Source of the DNA: an uncultured Thiotrichaceae bacterium
GTDB lineage: Bacteria > Pseudomonadota > Gammaproteobacteria > Thiotrichales > Thiotrichaceae
Reading direction: 5' to 3'
Assembly (NCBI GenBank): GCA_937931765.1
Contig: CALHAO010000357.1
Coordinates: 1-6,320, forward strand
Length of the DNA: 6,320 nucleotides
Shown one piece after another: positions 1 to 5,317 of this stretch; within the stretch, counting starts at the first letter, position 1; every line of letters begins with the position of its first letter. The notes below the pieces were generated by a model, which was not told where the DNA came from, searched no databases, and saw only the letters and a list, made by a program, of their open reading frames with translations. Made by a program: the position numbers and the translations under genes.

Positions 1-180
1 TCTGACTCAGGGTATTGATTGCGACGCTTCCGGGCTTGGAGATGGCGACCGACTGCGCTTTTAGATAAGCCCAGCTGTTCACCCAGGTGACGCAGACTCT
101 GGTAGCCAAAGAGGAGTAATCCGGCGATAATGGTGAGGCTAGTGGTTCGGATAGTCTGTGTGTTTGTTTTTTTTAGTCAT
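1..180 (-). pseudogene. 5' part of a transposase-like gene with N-terminal helix-turn-helix; start out of phase
   Basis: The minus strand is open from 176 to the left edge. It encodes a basic N-terminus, a short hydrophobic stretch (LTIIAGLLLFGYQS), a helix-turn-helix-like segment (LRHLGEQLGLSKSAVGRHL) and then QARKRRNQYPES. From memory this resembles the N-terminal HTH of DUF6399-type transposase-like proteins; no search was run. The only nearby ATG (180-178) is in another phase: it reads 13 codons and meets TAG. Its first two codons, ATG ACT, would join the HTH frame if the A8 run (T8 at 167-174) were one base shorter. The HTH frame itself is closed by TGA at 179-177, which overlaps that ATG, and has no ATG, GTG or TTG start before the HTH. 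The gene is therefore either broken, expressed through slippage on A8, or carries a homopolymer error. The rest lies beyond the left edge. Confidence 0.6.
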
Positions 181-250
181 TAAACCAACTTAGACGATTC
201 GTACTGCCAGCACCTCAATTAGCTGAACAGTGGTCACTTTGACATCACCT
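1..250 (-). mobile_element. End of an insertion-sequence-like element (exact boundary uncertain)
   Basis: The transposase-like reading frame at 1-180 points away from the accessory genes. About 70 non-coding bases (181-252) follow before the truncated carbohydrate-active gene opens. This is the expected layout for the upstream terminus of an IS. An in-frame TAG at 220-222 closes the downstream gene's frame, so the element-host junction should lie between about 180 and 260. The other terminus is outside the window, so terminal inverted repeats and a target-site duplication cannot be tested. A small inverted repeat, AGTG-GT-CACT, lies at 229-238. The right coordinate given is approximate. Confidence 0.45.
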
Positions 251-268
251 GTTTGTCCCGCCTAAAGT
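239..268 (+). promoter_or_regulatory. Candidate outward-facing promoter at the element end
   Basis: A perfect -35 hexamer TTGACA lies at 239-244. It is followed after 18 bases by TAAAGT (263-268), a 4-of-6 match to the -10 consensus. It points away from the transposase-like gene into the truncated carbohydrate-active gene. Outward -35 boxes near IS ends that form hybrid promoters with adjacent DNA are well documented. The -10 is weak and transcription would begin near 275, inside the annotated reading frame, so translation would have to use an internal start such as GTG at 286. Confidence 0.3.
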
Positions 269-1170
269 CGGTAGCCGAATCCGGCGTGGAAGCAGGTTCT
301 TATCTGGCGGTCCCACATATTTTCGATCGTCAGTTTATTGACGATGCCCGCAAGCTTTTTGAAAAAGCCAAAAAAGCCGCTACAACCAAAATGGATAGTA
401 AGCGCATCAACTATTTCTCTCGACCAGTGGATATGCTGGAACTTTATTTGGACTACGTTGACGCAAGCCAGCGCTTCGATTTCGTTTCTGTGAACCGGCA
501 TTACGAAGCAATGCTAAGCCTTTGGGATCAGGTGGATGCTATGAATACCGAACTTGTTTCACGCTACCCAAGGAAGTGGTATCACAAAAGCTTTTTAGGA
601 AAATTTGCCACTTTAGGCAAACAATATTCAACAGGTGAATATTCGATTGTTGAGCCATTGCCCGATCGTTTAAAGGCTATGCTAGATCCTTATAATACTG
701 GTCAGGAGATGAACTACCAACACCCCGATTTGAATGATGAGGATTTTTTCGAGGTAGCTACTTACTCTACGACCTTTGAGAAGCAGGGCTTAGCAGGACA
801 AAGAGATGGTGCTATTTGGTATCGTCACCATTTTCGCATAAAGCCAGAGCATCGTGCTGAATCTATCGGCTTGTTTGTTGGAGGAGTTGAAGATGAAGTG
901 AATGTATTCATAAACGGTGAGTACGTCGGGTTTTCCAGAGGTTTTCCTGGAAGCTCTGTGTTTGATCTTAGCGATGGTATCCGGTTAGAAGAGGAAAACG
1001 TTTTGGCTTTGCAAGTTGTTCGCCGGGGAAAGCTCAATGAAACTGGACATGGAGGCATTATTCGGCCTTCTTTTCTTTTTGCTGGCCCAAAACGCAAGGA
1101 AAAAGCGCCTAATCAAAATCAAGTGGGCCGTGTATTACCGGGAGGCTTGGTTGATGAGAGTTCTTATTAA
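253..1170 (+). pseudogene. C-terminal remnant of a DUF4838-like carbohydrate-active protein with beta-sandwich domain
   Basis: The 305-codon frame has only TTG (253) as a first start, no Shine-Dalgarno sequence and an upstream in-frame TAG at 220. Residues about 25-105 form a charged helical region (DARKLFEKAKKAA, then WDQVDAMN) like the region that follows the barrel in DUF4838/alpha-glucuronidase-like proteins. Residues about 165-278 look like a GH2-type sugar-binding jelly roll, with IWYRHHFRI near 188, VFINGEYVGFSRG at 218-230 and NVLALQVV at 249-256, ending RPSFLFAG. The basic, polar tail from 280 is unassigned. DUF4838 proteins are usually several hundred residues longer at the N-terminus. 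The catalytic barrel and any signal peptide are absent here, so this is probably a gene cut by the adjacent element. The remaining frame has no internal stop, which suggests a recent event or a retained function. The next gene starts 62 bases downstream on the same strand. Domain naming is from memory of family patterns. Confidence 0.55.
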
Positions 1171-1195
1171 GAGCCGTTTTTCTGTAACTTGTAAT
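1167..1195 (+). promoter_or_regulatory. Candidate sigma70 promoter before the phosphodiester-glycosidase-like gene
   Basis: TTAAGA (1167-1172, 4 of 6 to the -35 consensus) and TGTAAT (1190-1195, 5 of 6 to the -10) are separated by 17 bases. This predicts a start near 1202 and a leader of about 30 bases to the ATG at 1233. A 12-base inverted repeat, CTGT-GCAT-ACAG, lies at 1196-1207 across the predicted start. The -35 overlaps the stop codon of the upstream frame. Such matches arise by chance in AT-rich DNA. Confidence 0.3.
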
Positions 1196-1232
1196 CTGTG
1201 CATACAGCATTTGCCGTGTAGATAGCCCTTGT

Positions 1233-2180
1233 ATGAAAAGGCTTATATCGTTGGTTGCCAGTGGCTTTAATATAGCGTTTACCGTTCTGGTTTTTACTGT
1301 ATTTTATACAGTTGAGCTGAGCCTTGTCGAACTCAAAAAAACAGAAATACTGCCTGGTATTACTTATGAAGCACAAACGGTCACGTTAGTAGATGGCGCT
1401 GCTTATCGTTATGTTCTAACTAGTGTCGACCTTAACAACAAAAATATTGAAATTTATCAACCGGTGCCAAATAAAAATGCATCCGTTAGTACTGGCCATT
1501 TCAAGCTGGGCTTTCCGGATTTACACATCAAAAATCATAAACTGAAAATTCTCATTAATACTACGCCGTTCAATGGTGATTATGATCATTCTGAACGATC
1601 TGAAACAGAGGTATTAGAGGGCATCAGAGGCGAAAAGCGACCTTTTCCTGGATGGAAAGGCTACCCGGGTAGAGAAGTCTGGGTAACAGAGCCGGTATTT
1701 TCTGAAGGCGTTGCTTCACATATTCCAGCAAGGGCAAGTTTGCTTTGGTTCTCACACGCAGGCAGGGTAAATATATCTCAAGGAATTGATCTGGATGGAA
1801 TTGTGAAACTCACCCAGAATAATGCCAATAGGGCAAAATATGCTGCTGGTATGGAAGTTATCCAAATACAAGGAGGGGCTATTTACAAAGAATTTTACAA
1901 ACAGAAATATCGCATGGATAAAGTCAATTATCGTTCATTTGCCGGGATTGATGCTGAAAGAAATATACTGTTTTTAATGGCATTTGAAAATGTGACGACT
2001 TATGAAATGTTAACACAAGCCCAAAAATCAGGTATCAAAGACGGGGGTCAATTTGATAGTGGTAATGCATCGTGGTTAATTTTTGGTGATGGTTTTGATA
2101 AAATCAAAGCTCATTCTGGCATCAGAGGAGGAAGACTAGTAGCTAGTTTTTTGGGGATAAAATATAACGTTACTGACTAA
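1233..2180 (+). CDS. Membrane-anchored phosphodiester-glycosidase (NAGPA)-like protein
   Basis: A 315-residue protein. Basic residues (MKR) precede a hydrophobic segment at about 8-31, which is a signal anchor or uncleaved signal peptide and places the rest in the periplasm. The body matches the pattern of the phosphodiester glycosidase (NAGPA) family. It has INTTPFNG at 108-115, in the place of the family's early Asn-Gly-Phe motif. YRSFAGID at 233-240 is followed by a strand (NILFLMAF), a helix (TYEMLTQAQKSG), the motif DGGQFDSGNAS at 270-280, and a closing GIRGGRLVASFLGI. The motif corresponds to the family's LDGGGS signature but is altered. Members remove sugars linked by phosphodiester bonds or act on exopolysaccharide; the substrate here is unknown. 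No convincing Shine-Dalgarno sequence precedes ATG 1233. The gene is AT-richer than the minus-strand cluster (about 33% GC in one 60-base sample, 1441-1500) and ends 10 bases from the end of lipB, tail to tail. Confidence 0.65.
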   Translation: MKRLISLVASGFNIAFTVLVFTVFYTVELSLVELKKTEILPGITYEAQTVTLVDGAAYRYVLTSVDLNNKNIEIYQPVPNKNASVSTGHFKLGFPDLHIKNHKLKILINTTPFNGDYDHSERSETEVLEGIRGEKRPFPGWKGYPGREVWVTEPVFSEGVASHIPARASLLWFSHAGRVNISQGIDLDGIVKLTQNNANRAKYAAGMEVIQIQGGAIYKEFYKQKYRMDKVNYRSFAGIDAERNILFLMAFENVTTYEMLTQAQKSGIKDGGQFDSGNASWLIFGDGFDKIKAHSGIRGGRLVASFLGIKYNVTD

Positions 2181-2190
2181 TGCAAAAAAC

Positions 2191-2844
2191 TCAATCCACC
2201 TCCCAACAAACCCGCTCATACCCCAACTGCACCACCAACTCCTGACAAAGCTCACCTGCCACTTCCATCACACTCTCAGCCATCCCCAGGTCCACACAGC
2301 GCGTCACTTCCAACCCCTCATACCCACAAGGATTAATACGCTGAAACGGCTGCAAATCCATATCCACATTCAGGCTCAGCCCATGATAAGTCTTGCCCCG
2401 GCTCACACGTAAACCCAAGGCAGAAATCTTCTTACCCTCAACATAAACCCCCGGCGCATCACGATCACCCACAGCCCTAATATCATGCTTAGCCAATAAA
2501 TCAATCACCGACTGCTCAATATTCATCACCAGTTCACGCACGCCCATATCCATGCGTTTCACGTCCAGCAGCAAATAAGCAATCAACTGCCCCGGCCCGT
2601 GATAAGTCACCTGGCCACCACGATCAATAGGAATAACGGGGATGTCACCGGGGTTTAATACGTGTTCCATTTTGCCATTGCGACCTAAAGTGAAAACCGG
2701 CTCATGTTCCAACAACCAGATCTCATCTACCGTTTCTTCAGTACGCTGACGTGTGAAATCCTGCATTTTCAGCAGGATTTCAGGATACGGCAGGTTTTTA
2801 CCAAGCACTCGCGCGTTTACAACGCCCACAGCACCAGCTCGCAA
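2191..2844 (-). CDS. lipB: Octanoyl-[acyl-carrier-protein]:protein N-octanoyltransferase LipB
   Basis: LipB transfers the octanoyl chain from acyl carrier protein to the lipoyl domains of 2-oxoacid dehydrogenases and the glycine cleavage H protein, the first step of lipoate assembly in the cytoplasm. Family motifs are intact: LEHEPVFTLGR (45-55), RGGQVTYHGPGQ (75-86), the lysine motif KKISALG with catalytic Lys139, FHG-like YHGLSLNVDMDL (153-164), and RINPCGYEG (169-177) with catalytic Cys173. The full 217-residue length is close to E. coli LipB (213). The frame opens at TTG 2844, where AAAGAG directly abuts the codon and so cannot serve as a normal ribosome site. GTG 2829 fits better: it is preceded by GAG and aligns with the family N-terminus. 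Either start overlaps the end of ybeD (28 or 13 bases), which implies translational coupling. LipA, which inserts the sulphurs, is not in the window. Confidence 0.96.
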   Translation of the reverse strand: MRAGAVGVVNARVLGKNLPYPEILLKMQDFTRQRTEETVDEIWLLEHEPVFTLGRNGKMEHVLNPGDIPVIPIDRGGQVTYHGPGQLIAYLLLDVKRMDMGVRELVMNIEQSVIDLLAKHDIRAVGDRDAPGVYVEGKKISALGLRVSRGKTYHGLSLNVDMDLQPFQRINPCGYEGLEVTRCVDLGMAESVMEVAGELCQELVVQLGYERVCWEVD

Positions 2845-3095
2845 CTCTTTAAATCGCGGTAAATCATATCGATTTGCTCTTTACTGGTCGCGGTAATACC
2901 CAGCGTCACGCTGCTGTATTTACCCGTCCGGCTTTGATTCCGGCGAATTTTATCTGCTGAAAACTCAGGATCATGGCGCTCAGCAATCTCACAAATCTGC
3001 ACTTCAAAAGTAACATGAGTCTTGCCCGCGACCTTAATAGGAAAGTCACAGGGAAACTCAAGTTCTAACTCTTTTTCCTGTCCGAAACGATGCAT
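2817..3095 (-). CDS. ybeD: YbeD family protein (DUF493)
   Basis: A 92-residue protein with the DUF493 pattern: LEFPCDFPIKVAG near the start, a central helix, and the C-terminal GKYSSVTLGITATSKEQIDMIY block followed by a short strand (VLWAL). E. coli YbeD has 87 residues and an ACT-like ferredoxin fold; its molecular role is not established. Its constant position between dacA and lipB suggests a link to lipoate or envelope metabolism, which is inference only. The ribosome site TGAGGTGAT (3101-3109) overlaps the dacA stop codon and sits 5-8 bases before ATG 3095, so its expression is tied to dacA. The last bases overlap the lipB start. Confidence 0.93.
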   Translation of the reverse strand: MHRFGQEKELELEFPCDFPIKVAGKTHVTFEVQICEIAERHDPEFSADKIRRNQSRTGKYSSVTLGITATSKEQIDMIYRDLKSCELVLWAL

Positions 3096-3100
3096 TCTCT

Positions 3101-3109
3101 ATCACCTCA
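3101..3109 (-). promoter_or_regulatory. Ribosome binding site of ybeD overlapping the dacA stop
   Basis: GAGGTGAT is close to the Shine-Dalgarno consensus. It begins inside the dacA TGA codon (3109-3107) and ends 5 bases before the ybeD ATG. Ribosomes finishing dacA should therefore be well placed to reinitiate on ybeD. Confidence 0.75.
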
Positions 3110-4264
3110 ATCCGAGAAAATTTTCAGTACACTATCAGACATCCGGCTCCAGATACCACCTTCAGCCACATCCTCCAACGCCAGTAAGTCAGCTTCTTTC
3201 AATATGGTACCCTCATCAGACAGGATAATTTTCCCCAACACATCACCGCGTCGGATAGGTGCATCAATCGACTTATCAAACTGCACAACACCCTTAATCT
3301 GGTCATAACGGCCCTTACCGGTACTGACATAAAAGTCATCCATTACACCTGCTGCCACGTTCTTTTTGTCACCCGACCAGACCCGCACTTCAGACAGTAC
3401 TTCCCCACCATCATAAACCTTGTGCGTTTCAAACGTGCGGAAACCGTATTCCAACAACCTCTGACTGGATTCTGAGCGACTATTCTCACTACCCGCTCCC
3501 AGAACCACTGAGATTAAGCGCATATTATCGCGGAATGCGGAAGCCACCAGGCAGTAGCCCGCCGACTCAGTATGCCCGGTTTTCACACCATCCACAGTAT
3601 CGTCACGCCACAATAATTTATTGCGGTTATGCTGTTTGATATTGTTATAAGTGAACTCTTTTTCAGAATACAGCTTATAACGATCCGGAAATTCGGTGAT
3701 CAAAGCACGGGTCAACAAGACAATGTCCCGCGCCGTTGTAAAGTGACCCTCAGCAGGCCAGCCGGTGACATTCTGGTAACGCGAATCTTTCATACCCAGC
3801 TCTTCAGCCGTCTCATTCATGCGCTTAACAAATGCTTCCTCACTGCCTGCAACATGCTCAGCCAAGGCAACAGCAGCGTCATTACCGGACTGAATAATCA
3901 GACCCCGCAATAACTTTTCCAGCTTCACCTTCTTGCCGACCTCAACAAACATGCGCGAACCTTTCATCTCCCACGCGCGTTGAGAAATCAACACATCTTC
4001 GTCCAGCTTAATAGTGCCCTTAGCCAGCTCACGGTAAAGAATATAAGCCGTCATTAGTTTAGTAATACTGGCCGGATCTACCCGCATACCCTGATTCAGG
4101 GCAACCAGCTCTTCCCCGCTCTGAAAATCAATCAGCAGGAAGCTATTCGCATCCACATCCGGCGCTCCAGGCGCTAACGCATGTATTTTCCCTGTCTCAG
4201 CCCATGCTGAACCCATTAATGTCAGTGACAATAACCACGACAACAACAATTTTCTAGCTAACAT
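3107..4264 (-). CDS. dacA: D-alanyl-D-alanine carboxypeptidase, PBP5/6 type
   Basis: This enzyme removes the terminal D-Ala from peptidoglycan pentapeptides in the periplasm and so limits crosslinking and helps keep cell shape. The 385 residues start with a signal peptide (MLARKLLLSWLL...) cut after AWA at residue 22. The penicillin-binding motifs are all present: SxxK as S66-I-T-K69, SxN as S126-G-N128, and KTG at 228-230. A C-terminal beta domain follows from about 280. The end (ALEDVAEGGIWSRMSDSVLK) matches the amphipathic helix that anchors PBP5-type enzymes to the outer face of the inner membrane. Length is close to E. coli PBP5 (403 with signal). The ATG is preceded by AGGGATAAAAGG. The gene follows rlpA by 21 bases and precedes ybeD by 11, so it is mid-operon. 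Confidence 0.96.
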   Translation of the reverse strand: MLARKLLLSWLLSLTLMGSAWAETGKIHALAPGAPDVDANSFLLIDFQSGEELVALNQGMRVDPASITKLMTAYILYRELAKGTIKLDEDVLISQRAWEMKGSRMFVEVGKKVKLEKLLRGLIIQSGNDAAVALAEHVAGSEEAFVKRMNETAEELGMKDSRYQNVTGWPAEGHFTTARDIVLLTRALITEFPDRYKLYSEKEFTYNNIKQHNRNKLLWRDDTVDGVKTGHTESAGYCLVASAFRDNMRLISVVLGAGSENSRSESSQRLLEYGFRTFETHKVYDGGEVLSEVRVWSGDKKNVAAGVMDDFYVSTGKGRYDQIKGVVQFDKSIDAPIRRGDVLGKIILSDEGTILKEADLLALEDVAEGGIWSRMSDSVLKIFSD

Positions 4265-4285
4265 CCTTTTATCCCTAAATAGCTA

Positions 4286-5173
4286 TTATTTAACTTCCAC
4301 AACTTTAAAGGTTGCCAAACCATTACTTTCCAACGTATCCCGCGCATTATCAATCTGATCTTGCGTATACAGCGGGCCAATCCGCACCTGATGCATTTTC
4401 TGACCTTTACTCATCGCAGAAGCCATCTCAGTTTTATTCAATCCAACAGAAGTCAGACGTATAAACATATCTAACGCCTCAGACTGCTCGCGGTAATTCT
4501 TCACCACCACGAAGAAACTCTTACCTGTGCGCTTCGCCTGCTGAATCGCAGCAGCCTGTCTGGGGCTTGGCTTCTTCACCTGCCTGACCGGCACAGGTCG
4601 TGCAACCGGGCGATTCGATGCCTGCGCTGAACCACTGGCAGCACTTCCACTCAAAGCTTCCACGCTGACTTTAGCAACCCGGCTACCCTTAGTCATTCCC
4701 AGCGTATTAGCCGCCGCAAATGACAACTGAACCAAGCCATTACTATCAAAAGGCCCCCGGTCATTCACTCTGACAATAACTGACTTGCCATTTTGCAAAT
4801 TCCGCACCCGCACAATACTCGGTAGAGGTAATGTGCGGTGGGCTGCCGTGAAACCATTCATATCAAAGGTCTCACAACCGGCAGTCTTACTACCCTGAAA
4901 TTCTGCACCGTACCATGATGCTACACCCTCTTCACGATAACCAGCCGCAGAACCCAGTACACGGTAACTTTTACCATTGAGCGTATAAGTCGGCTCATTG
5001 CCACAACTACCCGCACCACTGCCCGAAACACTGGTCGTCATTTTTAGCGGCGGTGTCGCTAATACGGTCTCCGGCAAAGATTTATCCTTCCCACCCATCA
5101 TGCCACAACCACTCAATAGTACCAGTAGTCCGCAGGCGACCCATAAAATGCTTTTTTGTAGTAAAGTTTTCAT
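4286..5173 (-). CDS. rlpA: Septal ring lytic transglycosylase / rare lipoprotein A
   Basis: RlpA is an outer-membrane lipoprotein; in Pseudomonas aeruginosa it is a lytic transglycosylase that cuts peptidoglycan strands lacking stem peptides. The 295 residues show a lipoprotein signal with lipobox LSGC (Cys23; Gly24 at +2 fits outer-membrane sorting). A double-psi beta-barrel follows at about 80-172 (GVASWYG, TAAHRTLPLP, VRVNDRGPF), then an Ala/Pro/Arg-rich linker at about 175-217, and a C-terminal SPOR domain at about 218-294 that binds denuded septal glycan. The acidic and histidine residues expected of the active site are present: Glu101, Asp104, His112 and Asp138. Two oddities: Cys100 replaces the usual Gly just before the catalytic Glu, with a second cysteine at 57; and the usual IIDLS motif reads LVQLS (147-151). 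No clear Shine-Dalgarno sequence precedes ATG 5173. The gene ends with tandem in-frame TAA TAG. Confidence 0.94.
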   Translation of the reverse strand: MKTLLQKSILWVACGLLVLLSGCGMMGGKDKSLPETVLATPPLKMTTSVSGSGAGSCGNEPTYTLNGKSYRVLGSAAGYREEGVASWYGAEFQGSKTAGCETFDMNGFTAAHRTLPLPSIVRVRNLQNGKSVIVRVNDRGPFDSNGLVQLSFAAANTLGMTKGSRVAKVSVEALSGSAASGSAQASNRPVARPVPVRQVKKPSPRQAAAIQQAKRTGKSFFVVVKNYREQSEALDMFIRLTSVGLNKTEMASAMSKGQKMHQVRIGPLYTQDQIDNARDTLESNGLATFKVVEVK

Positions 5174-5200
5174 CGTTATTATTATCGCTTATAATTATTT

Positions 5201-5228
5201 GTTATATAAACATAGCCCGCTCTAAGAA
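5201..5228 (-). promoter_or_regulatory. Candidate promoter for rlpA and downstream genes
   Basis: On the minus strand, TTCTTA (5228-5223, 3 of 6 to the -35) and TATAAC (5206-5201, 5 of 6 to the -10) are 16 bases apart. This predicts a start near 5194 and a leader of about 20 bases before rlpA. The 144-base gap between rodA and rlpA is the only sizeable break in the cluster, so an internal promoter here is plausible. The AT-rich DNA makes chance matches likely. Confidence 0.3.
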
Positions 5229-5317
5229 ACGCCCTGATCATTGTACCCATACATGCCAATAGTATTTAACAACTCAGCCCCCTTTCCGCTTAATCAGCGA
5301 CAACTTTTCTACTGATT

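Noticed and set aside
1196..1207. Possible LexA (SOS) box because of CTGT...ACAG arms
   Set aside because: The gammaproteobacterial SOS box needs eight bases between the arms; here there are four.
1016..1225. Plus-strand 69-codon frame overlapping the end of the truncated gene
   Set aside because: It runs in another phase inside the beta-sandwich coding region, has no ribosome site and resembles no known protein.
3022..3308. Plus-strand frames opposite ybeD and dacA
   Set aside because: They are antisense shadows of strongly conserved genes, with low-complexity compositions.
4998..5262. Plus-strand frames opposite the rlpA start and the rodA-rlpA gap
   Set aside because: No ribosome sites or recognisable motifs, and the coding signal belongs to rlpA on the other strand.
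5240..5280. Ten-codon minus-strand upstream ORF (starting MYGYNDQ) ahead of rlpA
   Set aside because: It is too short and lacks a ribosome site; such frames are expected by chance.
5292..5317. AATCAG/CTGATT inverted repeat directly after the rodA stop as a terminator
   Set aside because: The stem is only six AT-rich pairs with a 14-base loop, and no T run follows in the direction of transcription.
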